A DNA stretch of 13,087 nucleotides from Bacteroidota bacterium (GTDB lineage: Bacteria > Bacteroidota > Ignavibacteria > SZUA-365 > JAADGX01): assembly GCA_024276335.1 (NCBI GenBank), contig JAJRXL010000394.1, positions 1 through 13,087 of the forward strand. Direction: 5' to 3'. Each line of letters begins with the position of its first letter. The first letter of the stretch is position 1. A model generated the notes under the pieces. The model ran no database searches. It saw only the letters and a list, made by a program, of their open reading frames with translations, and was not told where the DNA came from. A program made the position numbers and the translations under genes. Shown in pieces: positions 1 through 7,191 of this stretch.

Positions 1-659
1 AGGATGTCGAAACGATTGAGCCAGAATCCAATGGCGATCAAGACGAAAATGACCGCGAGCAGCACGCCCATGTGTTTCCGTGTCGCACCGGATATTTTCA
101 CCTGGCCGAGAGAGATGGAGATGCCCTGCCGGATGAAGTGTATGGTTCCCGAGGCCAAGAGCACGAGGATGAACGTTCCCAGGAGCCAGCCGCGGATGGT
201 GTTCAGGAACGGCAGCGTGAACATGTAGAACCCGATGTCATGGCCGAAGATCGGATCGGTTGTGCCGAAGGGCTCGGCGTGAAAGAACGTCTGCATCTCC
301 AACCAGGAGTCGGTGAGGATGCCCGCCATGAAAAGCCCGATGACCACGCCGCCGCCGTAGACAAGGTAGGTGAAATATTTTCCGAGCGCCGTGACGACCT
401 GTTCCACGCGCGCGTTCGCATAGTATGGCGATCCCGAACGCAAGGCAATACGCAGGTTGATAAACATGATGACGAAGAACACGACGAAACCGGAAAGCCA
501 CAGCAAGTACCTCGATTCGTACATGGTCCAAAAGACGCCGTTGAACCCCAGGCTATCGAACCAGAGATAATCTGTGATGAACTTTGCCGAAGCCGCAAGG
601 AGGATGACAAATGCGATAACCGCGATGGTGACGATCTTGATGATATTTCTGGTTTTCAT
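1..659 (-). CDS. UPF0182 (COG1615) membrane protein, N-terminal part
   Basis: Partial gene: the start codon is at 657-659 on the minus strand, and the frame is open for 219 codons until the left window edge. The start is preceded by GGAG six bases upstream. Family members are usually several hundred residues longer, so only the N-terminal membrane domain is seen. Hydrophobic segments lie near residues 7-25, 50-69, 98-116, 155-175 and 197-215. Family hallmarks are DYLWFDSLGF at about 30-39 and DPIFGHDIGFYMFTLPF at about 135-151; the latter matches the 'DPxFGxDxxFYxFxLP' block of UPF0182. The family has several N-terminal membrane helices followed by a large soluble region; its function is not established and I assign none. 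It points away from the rest of the window, so it is a separate transcription unit. Confidence 0.87.
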   Translation of the reverse strand, partial: MKTRNIIKIVTIAVIAFVILLAASAKFITDYLWFDSLGFNGVFWTMYESRYLLWLSGFVVFFVIMFINLRIALRSGSPYYANARVEQVVTALGKYFTYLVYGGGVVIGLFMAGILTDSWLEMQTFFHAEPFGTTDPIFGHDIGFYMFTLPFLNTIRGWLLGTFILVLLASGTIHFIRQGISISLGQVKISGATRKHMGVLLAVIFVLIAIGFWLNRFDI

Positions 660-741
660 GATGTTCTCCATTGAATAGCCTATTTTGTTCAAAGTACAGG
701 GATTCTCTCTTAAAGGCAACGAGCCGGGCGCGGGAAGTTTT

Positions 742-766
742 ACGTGCCCGCCGGGGGCGGGCATGT
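742..766. other. Strong GC-rich hairpin in the UPF0182 / tRNA-Thr gap
   Basis: ACGTGCCCGCC (742-752) pairs with GGCGGGCATGT (756-766) around a GGG loop, giving 11 pairs with one G-T wobble. Neither strand has a T run directly after the stem; on the plus strand the T run lies before it and an A run after it. It is therefore not a standard intrinsic terminator. It lies about 83 bases upstream of the UPF0182 start on the minus strand, so it could be in that gene's leader, or it may simply be a chance structure. No gene is seen in the rest of 660-920. A weak promoter-like pair for the tRNA (TTGTTT at 859-864, TAAATT at 882-887, 17-base spacer) is possible but poor. Confidence 0.5.
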
Positions 767-920
767 TGGGAAAAAGATTGTGATGGAATGGATGCTGGTA
801 CGGATGGAAGCATTTACATGCACTGAAACGGTATGGCGTTGGGCTCGGCGCACGTTATTTGTTTTTCCGATATGCCATATGTAAATTGAAATGCTGTGCC
901 TGGCTTGGAGCACAACGCAT

Positions 921-993
921 GCCACCCTAGCTCAGTTGGTAGAGCAGCTCACTCGTAATGAGCAGGTCGCCGGTTCGAGTCCGGCGGGTGGCT
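921..993 (+). tRNA. tRNA-Thr (anticodon CGT)
   Basis: A complete cloverleaf can be folded by hand. The acceptor stem is GCCACCC/GGGTGGC (921-927 with 986-992), the D stem GCTC/GAGC, the anticodon stem GCTCA/TGAGC (947-951 with 959-963), and the T stem GCCGG/CCGGC with loop TTCGAGT. The anticodon loop CTCGTAA places CGT at 954-956, which reads the threonine codon ACG. Base 73 is T, and the 3' CCA is not encoded, so it would be added by the CCA enzyme. An intrinsic terminator follows eight bases later, so this is probably a single-tRNA transcript. Confidence 0.96.
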
Positions 994-1000
994 CACGAAC

Positions 1001-1024
1001 CGGCCATGAAACGTGGCCGCTTTT
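1001..1024 (+). terminator. Intrinsic terminator of tRNA-Thr
   Basis: CGGCCATG (1001-1008) pairs with CGTGGCCG (1012-1019) around an AAA loop, eight pairs including one T-G wobble, followed by CTTTT. It sits just after the tRNA 3' end and before the nucleotidyltransferase gene. The T run is short, so some read-through into 1089 onward is possible. Confidence 0.65.
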
Positions 1025-1088
1025 CATAGAAATATCCGAATACAAGACGAAGAAATTTGTTCCCCGTGATTCTTCCCGTACAAGCCTG

Positions 1089-2069
1089 ATGAGAGCGATT
1101 ATTCCGGTAGCCGGTGTCGGGACCCGCTTACGTCCGCATACCTATTACACGCCGAAGGTTCTGCTGAACGTGGCCGGAAAGCCGATCATCGCCCACATCA
1201 TGGACAAACTCATCGCGGAAGGCGTCGACGAGGCAACCGTCGTTGTGGGGCACCTGGGGGAGATGGTTGAAACGTACCTGCGCGCGCAGTACGGGCAAAT
1301 CAAGCTGGACTTCATAACCCAGGATGAGCGCCTGGGCCTGGCACATTCCATCCACGTTGCCCGTGAAACCTTCGACGACGACCCGGTATTGATCATTCTC
1401 GGCGACACGATATTCGACGTTGACTTGTCCGACGTGCTGTCCGGCGAAGTCAGCTCCCTGGGTGTGAAGTACGTGGAGGATCCGCGCCGGTTCGGTGTGG
1501 CGGTCAAGGACGGAAACACCATCAGCAGGCTGGTGGAGAAGCCGGACACGCCCGTCAGCAACCTGGCCCTCGTGGGTCTTTACTACATTCGGAATACGCG
1601 TCTCCTGAAGGAAGCAATCCAGGACCTGATCGACCGGGATATCAAGACCCGCGGGGAATACCAGTTGACCGATGCGCTCCAACTGATGATTGAGCAGGGC
1701 GAGGCCTTCACCACGTTCGACGTCGAAGGATGGTACGATTGCGGAAAACCGGAGACCGTGCTTGCGACGAACCGCATCCTGTTGGAGAAAGCGGGGGACA
1801 CCGTCGAGCTTCCCGGCGTCGTGATTATTCCCCCGGTATTCGTGGACGCCAGCGCACGCATCGAGAACGCCGTCATCGGTCCTTACGTTACCGTTGCGGC
1901 GGGAGCGGTCGTGGAGAATTCGGTCATCCGCGACAGCATCGTTGCGGAGAACGCGAGCGTCCGCGCCAGCCTCCTCGATTCCTCGCTGATTGGTAACAAC
2001 GCCTCCGTCAGCGGCCGGTTTTCACGGCTGAACGCGGGAGATTCCACCGAGATTCACATCTTTTCGTAA
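1089..2069 (+). CDS. Sugar-1-phosphate nucleotidyltransferase with C-terminal β-helix
   Basis: A 326-residue NTP-transferase family protein that would join a sugar 1-phosphate to a nucleoside triphosphate, giving an NDP-sugar and pyrophosphate in the cytoplasm. The start at 1089 fits the family N-terminus MRAIIPVAGVGTRLRP: the nucleotide-binding loop GVGTRLRP is at residues 9-16, followed by TPKVLLNVAGKPI from 21. The upstream in-frame extension runs through the tRNA gene and is rejected. No good Shine-Dalgarno is seen. GD at 105-106 is the metal-binding pair and EKP at 150-152 the sugar-binding motif. From about residue 255 there are hexapeptide repeats (ARIENAVIGPYVTVAAGAVV and on) of a left-handed β-helix. 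The base and sugar cannot be told from sequence; the overall look is of glucose-1-phosphate thymidylyl- or mannose-1-phosphate guanylyltransferase-like enzymes. metK starts 22 bases downstream, so co-transcription is likely. Confidence 0.92.
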   Translation: MRAIIPVAGVGTRLRPHTYYTPKVLLNVAGKPIIAHIMDKLIAEGVDEATVVVGHLGEMVETYLRAQYGQIKLDFITQDERLGLAHSIHVARETFDDDPVLIILGDTIFDVDLSDVLSGEVSSLGVKYVEDPRRFGVAVKDGNTISRLVEKPDTPVSNLALVGLYYIRNTRLLKEAIQDLIDRDIKTRGEYQLTDALQLMIEQGEAFTTFDVEGWYDCGKPETVLATNRILLEKAGDTVELPGVVIIPPVFVDASARIENAVIGPYVTVAAGAVVENSVIRDSIVAENASVRASLLDSSLIGNNASVSGRFSRLNAGDSTEIHIFS

Positions 2070-2091
2070 CCCATGAACATGCAGGATAGAT

Positions 2092-3237
2092 ATGTCGACA
2101 CTCTTCACTTCTGAATCCGTTTCCGAAGGTCATCCCGATAAAATCTGTGACCAGATATCCGACGCCGTACTGGATGAACTTCTGCGGCAAGATAAATCAT
2201 CGCGCGTGGCATGTGAGTGTTTCACCACGACGGGATTCGTTCTTGTCGGGGGAGAGATCACGACCAAGGGCTACGTGGACGTGCAGGATATCGTGCGGCG
2301 CGTGGTGCGCAACATTGGCTACACCGATGACGACATGCGTTTCGACGCCGACAGTTGCGGCGTGGCGTCCCACATTCACCGGCAGTCGCCGGACATCTCC
2401 ATGGGTGTGGACAAGGGAGGCGCGGGCGACCAGGGGATGATGTTCGGGTATGCCGTCCGGGAAACCCCCGAGCTGATGCCCATGCCGATCATGTTTGCCC
2501 ACAAACTGGTACGCAAGCTTTCCGTCATCCGGAAGCGGAGGAAATCCGACATGCCGTACCTGCGTCCGGACTCCAAGTCGCAGGTCACGATCGAGTACGA
2601 GGGCCGGAAACCCGTGCGCGTGCACACCGTCGTGGTTTCCACACAGCATGCGCCCAACGTCTCCCAGAAGAAAATCAGGGAAGACGTTATCGAGCAGGTG
2701 ATCAAGAAAGTGATCCCGGCGCGGTACCTCGACCGGAAGACGCGGTTCTACGTGAATCCTACGGGGCGGTTCGAAATCGGTGGACCCCACGGCGACTCGG
2801 GACTGACAGGGAGGAAGATCATCGTCGATACCTACGGTGGCAAAGCGCCTCACGGCGGAGGAGCGTTCAGCGGGAAGGATCCGACGAAGGTCGATCGCAG
2901 CGCCGCGTATGCCGCAAGGCACCTGGCTAAGAACATCGTCGCAGCGGGCTTGGCCGATGAATGTCTCATCCAGCTTTCCTACGCCATCGGCGTTCCTGAT
3001 CCGGTTTCCATCTTCGTCGATACCAACGGGACCGCCCGCGACGTATCGGACCAGGAAATCGCCTCGTTCATCGAACGGAACATCGATCTTACTCCCAAGG
3101 GCATCATCAACCGCCTGAATCTCCGGCGGCCCATCTTTCAAAAGACGGCCGTGTACGGACACTTCGGACGGAAGGAGAAGGAATTTACCTGGGAGCAGCT
3201 CGACCTCGTCCCCCTTCTCAAGAAAGGACTCGGATAA
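2092..3237 (+). CDS. metK: S-adenosylmethionine synthetase
   Basis: A 381-residue enzyme that makes S-adenosylmethionine from methionine and ATP, releasing phosphate and pyrophosphate; it is cytoplasmic. The length is normal for the family. The N-terminus carries FTSESVSEGHPDKICDQISD, with the conserved His-Pro-Asp-Lys of the ATP site. The first family signature GAGDQGMMFGYA begins at residue 110, and the second, GGGAFSGKD, is at 255-263. The loop before the second signature reads GGKAPH rather than the common GGxGAH. AGGA lies six bases upstream of the start codon. The gene sits between the nucleotidyltransferase (22-base gap) and ahcY (92-base gap), and all three end at the terminator at 4633. 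No SAM riboswitch is apparent upstream, and the 22-base gap leaves no room for one. Confidence 0.98.
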   Translation: MSTLFTSESVSEGHPDKICDQISDAVLDELLRQDKSSRVACECFTTTGFVLVGGEITTKGYVDVQDIVRRVVRNIGYTDDDMRFDADSCGVASHIHRQSPDISMGVDKGGAGDQGMMFGYAVRETPELMPMPIMFAHKLVRKLSVIRKRRKSDMPYLRPDSKSQVTIEYEGRKPVRVHTVVVSTQHAPNVSQKKIREDVIEQVIKKVIPARYLDRKTRFYVNPTGRFEIGGPHGDSGLTGRKIIVDTYGGKAPHGGGAFSGKDPTKVDRSAAYAARHLAKNIVAAGLADECLIQLSYAIGVPDPVSIFVDTNGTARDVSDQEIASFIERNIDLTPKGIINRLNLRRPIFQKTAVYGHFGRKEKEFTWEQLDLVPLLKKGLG

Positions 3238-3329
3238 CCGCGTAGTGATGGGGTTGGAGGAAGACTGTCGCGGGAAACACTCGACTACGCTCATGAAACG
3301 TTCCATCCATTTACTTAGAGAAAGTGTAC

Positions 3330-4607
3330 ATGGCTAAAAAGCAGAAAAATTTCAAAGTAAAAGATCTCTCCATGGCGGCGGCCGGCCGAAAGAAAATCGA
3401 GTGGGCCGAATCGCGCATGCCGGTACTCATGTCCCTGCGGGAGAAATACAGCAAGACGAAGCCGCTGAAGGGTTTCAAGATCGCGGGATGTCTCCACGTA
3501 ACAAAAGAGACGGCGGTTCTTATCGAAACGTTGCAGGCCGTGGGCGCCAAGGTGTCTTGGTCGGGATGCAATCCACTGTCAACGCAGGATGATGTTGCCG
3601 CGGCGCTGGCCAAGAACGGCGTTTCGATTTACGCCTGGCACGGCATGTCCGTGAAAGAATTCTACTGGTGCATAGAGCGGACGTTGGATTTCAAGCCCAA
3701 CCTCACGCTCGACGACGGCGCGGATTTAATTTTCACCATTCATAACAAACACCAGGAACTCATCCCGGAAGTCCTGGGAGGGACGGAAGAAACCACGACG
3801 GGCGTTCATCGCCTGCGGGCCATGGCTGACGCCGGCGCACTGCGTTACCCGATTATCGCGGTCAACGACGCCGAGACCAAGTGGGATTTCGACAATGTTT
3901 ACGGCACCGGCCAGTCGACGCTCGACGGTATTCTCCGGGCTACAAGCGTCTTGCTTGCGGGGAAGAACATCGTCATTGCGGGCTACGGGCACTGCGGGCG
4001 CGGCGTCGCCATGCGCGCACAGGGCATGGGTGCAAACACCATCATTACCGAGGTGAAACCGACGGCCGCTCTCAAGGCGACGCTGGAAGGCCACCGCGTG
4101 ATGAAGATGGACGAGGCAGCCAGGATCGGGGATATTTTTATCACTGCAACCGGCGTAGAGGACGTCCTCGTCGCCAAGCACTTTCGCGTGATGAAAGACG
4201 GCGCCATCGTGGCGAATACCGGCCACTACGATTGCGAGATAAACCTCAAGGACTTGGAGAAGTTGAAGAAGTCGAAAAAGGAAATTCGCTCCAACTGCGA
4301 GAAATACGTGCTGAAAAATAACCGGTCGATCTACGTGCTGGCTAAGGGAAGGTTAGTCAACCTGTCCGCCGCCGAAGGGCATCCGTCGGAGGTGATGGAC
4401 ATGTCGTTCGCTAACCAGTTCATGGCCCAGTTGAACCTAGCCAGGCTGGCGAAAAGAGGGAAGCGGCTGGAGGTCGGCGTGCACGACATCGATCCCAAGC
4501 AAGACCAGGAGATCGCCCGCCTCAAACTGAAAACCATGGGTATTGGTATCGACAAGTTAACGCCCGCCCAGAAGGCGTACATCCTGGACTACAGCGCAGG
4601 TACTTGA
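3330..4607 (+). CDS. ahcY: Adenosylhomocysteinase (S-adenosyl-L-homocysteine hydrolase)
   Basis: A 425-residue NAD-dependent enzyme that splits S-adenosylhomocysteine into adenosine and homocysteine, relieving product inhibition of methyltransferases. ATG 3330 is chosen because GAG at 3318-3320 is nine bases upstream; GTG 3324 would leave too little space. His56 lies in the substrate region (CLHVTKETA). Asn179, Asp180, Lys184 and Asp188 lie in NDAETKWDFDN, which holds the catalytic Lys and Asp. The NAD loop GYGHCGRG is at 218-225. The form is the shorter archaeal/Thermotoga-like type: it has YGTGQST where common bacterial and eukaryotic enzymes have YGCRES, and it lacks the roughly 40-residue bacterial insertion. 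The C-terminus ends YILDYSAGT rather than in the Lys-Tyr tail that contacts NAD in the longer forms. It pairs functionally with metK directly upstream. Confidence 0.97.
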   Translation: MAKKQKNFKVKDLSMAAAGRKKIEWAESRMPVLMSLREKYSKTKPLKGFKIAGCLHVTKETAVLIETLQAVGAKVSWSGCNPLSTQDDVAAALAKNGVSIYAWHGMSVKEFYWCIERTLDFKPNLTLDDGADLIFTIHNKHQELIPEVLGGTEETTTGVHRLRAMADAGALRYPIIAVNDAETKWDFDNVYGTGQSTLDGILRATSVLLAGKNIVIAGYGHCGRGVAMRAQGMGANTIITEVKPTAALKATLEGHRVMKMDEAARIGDIFITATGVEDVLVAKHFRVMKDGAIVANTGHYDCEINLKDLEKLKKSKKEIRSNCEKYVLKNNRSIYVLAKGRLVNLSAAEGHPSEVMDMSFANQFMAQLNLARLAKRGKRLEVGVHDIDPKQDQEIARLKLKTMGIGIDKLTPAQKAYILDYSAGT

Positions 4608-4632
4608 TCGTGCTTGGATCACGTGATCTTGT

Positions 4633-4659
4633 AAAAGCCCTGCATTGCGGGGCTTTTTT
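4633..4659 (+). terminator. Intrinsic terminator after ahcY
   Basis: AAAAGCCCTGC (4633-4643) pairs with GCGGGGCTTTT (4647-4657) around an ATT loop: 11 pairs with one T-G wobble, ending in a run of six T. It begins 26 bases after the ahcY stop codon and closes the nucleotidyltransferase-metK-ahcY unit. Confidence 0.93.
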
Positions 4660-5009
4660 GTTGGACCGCGGGCGATTGTTGATGGGGGGAACCTTTACTA
4701 ATGGTCGTTGCGCATGGCAGGCATGAAACAATCCGTGAATCCGGCGGTTGCGTCATCCACCCGTGTCGGAGCCCTCTGCTTGAGGCGGATGAGCAATGAT
4801 CACAAATGAACCGGGCTTTCAGAAGCATCCCGGAGGTGTGCGGAAAGGTTGAGGACGGCAGGCATCAATGGATGAAGAATCGAAAACCCGGTGTTCGAAA
4901 GCATGATGTTTGCTTGTCTCTCTCAGTTTCTTTTTGGTTCGGCTTTCGGTCGCAGCACTGAAATCACTACATTAAATCGAATCGTGAATCGAACATCAAC
5001 GAGACCGGT
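4660..5009. other. Intergenic stretch without a recognisable gene
   Basis: The 350 bases between the ahcY terminator and the hydrolase gene hold no ORF that looks like a real protein, no tRNA and no strong hairpin. The hexamer AATCGA is repeated at 4975-4980 and 4987-4992, 18-35 bases before the hydrolase start, and could be part of a regulatory site or chance. The hydrolase promoter must lie here if that gene is transcribed on its own, but I cannot pick a convincing -35/-10 pair. Confidence 0.6.
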
Positions 5010-6470
5010 ATGCGAGGCGACAAAACAAGAATGCTTCAAAGAGTTTCGTATAGTATCCTGCTGTTCTTTCTCCTGGTCTTGACGGCTTTGAGTCAGGATA
5101 CGGAAACGAACCGAGCCGTCGAGGGAATATGGCTGGGGACGCTGAAGATTTCCGGTGTCGAGCTGCGCCTGGTGTTTAAAGTGCGCACGGATTCCAGCGG
5201 GGTGCCGGAGGCCGTTCTCGACAGCCCTGACCAGGGGGCGAAAAACATCCCGGTTGAAACGGTGATCGTGAACGGGGACAGCGTGCGTTTCCTGGTCACC
5301 GTGGTGAGGGGAGAGTACGCTGGGAAATTCAACGTGGATCGGCAAGGCATTCATGGAGAGTGGAGGCAGGCGGGCATGACGTTGCCGCTCGACCTGGCGA
5401 GGGTGGAAAAAGCGCCCGAGATGAATCGACCCCAGGAACCCAAGCCGCCGTTCCCGTACCGGGTGGAGGATGTGATGTTTCGAAACGAGGAGGATAATAT
5501 CACCCTTGCGGGAACGTTGACGGAACCGAAAGAAGGCAGTCGGTTCCCGGCGGTAGTACTTGTTACGGGTTCGGGGCCGCAAAACCGCAACGAGGAATTG
5601 ATGGGACACAAGCCTTTCCTCGTGCTGGCCGATTACCTAACCCGGCGGGGAATCGCAGTGCTGAGGTACGACGACCGCGGTGTCGGCAAGTCCGGCGGCA
5701 GCATGAGGAACGCGACTTCAGAGGATTTTTCCCGCGATGCAGAGGCCGCTTGGAGATACTTACGCACACGCACCGAGATCGATTCGAGCAGGATCGGGAT
5801 CGCCGGTCACAGCGAAGGCGGAATGATCGCGGCCATGGTCGCGGCCCGAAACCCCGGAATTGGTTTTATCGTGATGATGGCGGGCACGGGTGTTCCGGGA
5901 GAGCAGATACTGCTTCGCCAGGCCGCCCTCATCCTGGAGAAAAGCGGTCTCGCGCCGGAAGCCGTGGCGTTGAACACGTCCATCCAGAAGAAGCTGTTTG
6001 AGGTGTTAAGATCGGAGCAAGACACTACGATCGCCAGGCAGCGTCTTCGCAAAGTTTACCTCGATGTCATTTCATCGACACCCGATACGCTCAAAAGACA
6101 GCTTGGCCTTAGCGAGAATAGCATCGACGTGCAGGTGCGGCAGTTGATGTCGCCCTGGATGCGTTTCTTCCTCTTTTACGATCCGGCCGAAGCCCTGAAG
6201 CAGGTTCGTTGCCCGGTCCTGGTTATCAACGGCGACAGGGATTTACAGGTGCCGCCGGATTTGAATCTTCCCGCCATCGGGAAAGCTCTCCGTGACGGCG
6301 GCAACACGCATTTTCGAATCAAGAGGTTCCCGGGTTTGAACCACCTTTTCCAGCATGCGGAGACGGGCCTGCCGGGGGAGTACATGAAAATCGAAGAAAC
6401 GTTTTCGGAAGAAGCGATGCGGTTCATCGCCGATTGGATACTGAATGAAATCGGAAGAAAGAGCTGGTGA
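5010..6470 (+). CDS. Exported α/β-hydrolase with N-terminal β-rich domain
   Basis: A 486-residue serine hydrolase, probably an esterase or related acyl hydrolase. A Sec signal peptide is visible (SILLFFLLVLTALS, with cleavage expected near residue 28), so it acts outside the cytoplasm. Residues about 35-135 form a β-rich domain (EGIWLGTLKISG... LDSPDQGAKNIPV... GEWRQAGMTLPLDL) seen ahead of hydrolases of this kind. The α/β fold follows from about 150. Likely catalytic triad: Ser268 in GHSEGG, Asp411 in NGDRDLQVPP and His445 in GLNHLFQ; TGSGPQNRNE upstream would form the oxyanion-hole region. ATG 5010 has GAG six bases upstream. ATG 5031 (MLQRVSYS) is also possible and would give a tidier signal peptide, but its nearest GAGG is 14 bases away. 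The gene converges on the tetR gene, with 19 bases between their stops. Substrate unknown. Confidence 0.88.
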   Translation: MRGDKTRMLQRVSYSILLFFLLVLTALSQDTETNRAVEGIWLGTLKISGVELRLVFKVRTDSSGVPEAVLDSPDQGAKNIPVETVIVNGDSVRFLVTVVRGEYAGKFNVDRQGIHGEWRQAGMTLPLDLARVEKAPEMNRPQEPKPPFPYRVEDVMFRNEEDNITLAGTLTEPKEGSRFPAVVLVTGSGPQNRNEELMGHKPFLVLADYLTRRGIAVLRYDDRGVGKSGGSMRNATSEDFSRDAEAAWRYLRTRTEIDSSRIGIAGHSEGGMIAAMVAARNPGIGFIVMMAGTGVPGEQILLRQAALILEKSGLAPEAVALNTSIQKKLFEVLRSEQDTTIARQRLRKVYLDVISSTPDTLKRQLGLSENSIDVQVRQLMSPWMRFFLFYDPAEALKQVRCPVLVINGDRDLQVPPDLNLPAIGKALRDGGNTHFRIKRFPGLNHLFQHAETGLPGEYMKIEETFSEEAMRFIADWILNEIGRKSW

Positions 6471-6489
6471 CACGTGAGGCAGGTATGTG

Positions 6490-7071
6490 CTACCGATCGG
6501 GAAGGTAACGTCGCAGCAGGATTTTCTTCAGGCGTTTCAGGGGATAATGTTTGCGGTCGAAGAAATAATTCATGGCGATGCCGTCGAATATCGCTCCCAG
6601 GAGTCGCGCCTCGAGCATGGCGTTCTTGATTCCAAGCGAACGAAATATTCTTGCGTACCTACTCAACATGCGCTCGTAATACTTCATCATGGTTTCCTTG
6701 TACCGGAGAACGATACCCGGTTGAAACATGAGCCCCATGTATAGTTGCCAGAATGTTTCGTGCTTGAGAAGCATCGTATAGTAGTCATCGATGAGGTTGG
6801 CGAGGTAGGAGGCTGGATCGGGGTCCGCCGAGCCCGAGGTCTCCCGTTCCATGATTTCGAAACCCTGCCGGATAATCGCTTCCAGCAGCTCGTCCTTACT
6901 TTTGAAATGCGAGTAGATGAGCCCCTTGGAGATACCGGCCGCTTGGGCAATCATTTGTATGGAGGTATCGTGGAATCCCTTGGTAGCGAAGAGTTCCAGC
7001 GACCGGTCGAGAATCTTTGCCCGTGTACGGGCGCGCATGGCCTGGAATTGCTCTCGAGTGCGGGGTGACAT
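6490..7071 (-). CDS. TetR/AcrR-family transcriptional repressor
   Basis: A 193-residue DNA-binding regulator. The N-terminal domain has the family helix-turn-helix at about residues 36-63 (TSIQMIAQAAGISKGLIYSHFKSKDELL), a very typical TetR block. The rest is the variable ligand-binding and dimerisation domain, rich in aromatic and hydrophobic residues (YYTMLLKHETFWQLYMGLMF), which suggests a hydrophobic ligand. It is divergent from the transport operon that starts 120 bases away, and two inverted repeats lie in the shared gap. By the usual TetR pattern it probably represses that operon and itself until an effector binds. No good Shine-Dalgarno precedes ATG 7071; an internal ATG at residue 12 is no better. 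The stop codon is TAG, which matters for judging the in-frame TAG in the ATPase gene at 11051. Confidence 0.94.
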   Translation of the reverse strand: MSPRTREQFQAMRARTRAKILDRSLELFATKGFHDTSIQMIAQAAGISKGLIYSHFKSKDELLEAIIRQGFEIMERETSGSADPDPASYLANLIDDYYTMLLKHETFWQLYMGLMFQPGIVLRYKETMMKYYERMLSRYARIFRSLGIKNAMLEARLLGAIFDGIAMNYFFDRKHYPLKRLKKILLRRYLPDR

Positions 7072-7107
7072 GGCTTTACGTTGTTGGGCTATGTGGACAA
7101 AATATCG

Positions 7108-7125
7108 CGGTCGATGGTTTGACCG
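7108..7125. promoter_or_regulatory. Inverted repeat in the tetR/operon gap (possible second operator)
   Basis: CGGTC (7108-7112) and GACCG (7121-7125) are perfect inverted arms around eight bases. They share the GACC/GGTC core of the better site at 7146-7169, so this may be a second, weaker TetR site nearer the tetR start. The short arms make chance possible. Confidence 0.35.
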
Positions 7126-7145
7126 TATCCAAAAAATGATTACTT

Positions 7146-7169
7146 TTGACTGACCGTCTGGTCAATGAA
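7146..7169. promoter_or_regulatory. TetR-type operator palindrome
   Basis: TTGACTGACC (7146-7155) and GGTCAATGAA (7160-7169) are inverted arms around GTCT; eight of ten positions match, and the inner five (TGACC/GGTCA) match fully. TGAC/GTCA palindromes of this size are typical of TetR-family operators. The site lies in the divergent gap, 23-46 bases before the chosen start of the first transport gene. I see no clean σ70 promoter next to it. Binding by the neighbouring TetR protein is an inference. Confidence 0.6.
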
Positions 7170-7191
7170 ACAATATACGGAGAGTTTCGTA

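Noticed and set aside
72..674. Plus-strand reading frame of 200 codons at the left end
   Set aside because: Its product is low-complexity and charged, and it lies opposite the clear UPF0182 gene on the minus strand.
891..1088. In-frame upstream extension of the nucleotidyltransferase (start at 891)
   Set aside because: It would translate through tRNA-Thr and its terminator; the family N-terminus begins exactly at the Met encoded at 1089.
2070..2091. SAM riboswitch ahead of metK
   Set aside because: The gap is only 22 bases, too short for any known SAM aptamer, and the genes look co-transcribed from upstream.
2197..3306. Long antisense reading frame opposite metK
   Set aside because: It mirrors the codon pattern of metK in a GC-rich gene and resembles no known protein. 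The same holds for the long antisense frames at 8835-9782 and 9829-11049.
4811..4833. CCGGG...CCCGG inverted repeat in the gap before the hydrolase
   Set aside because: Five-base arms around a 13-base loop with no T run are likely chance in GC-rich DNA.
4891..5082. Short plus-strand reading frame before the hydrolase
   Set aside because: It overlaps the hydrolase start in another frame, has no ribosome binding site, and shows no recognisable motif.
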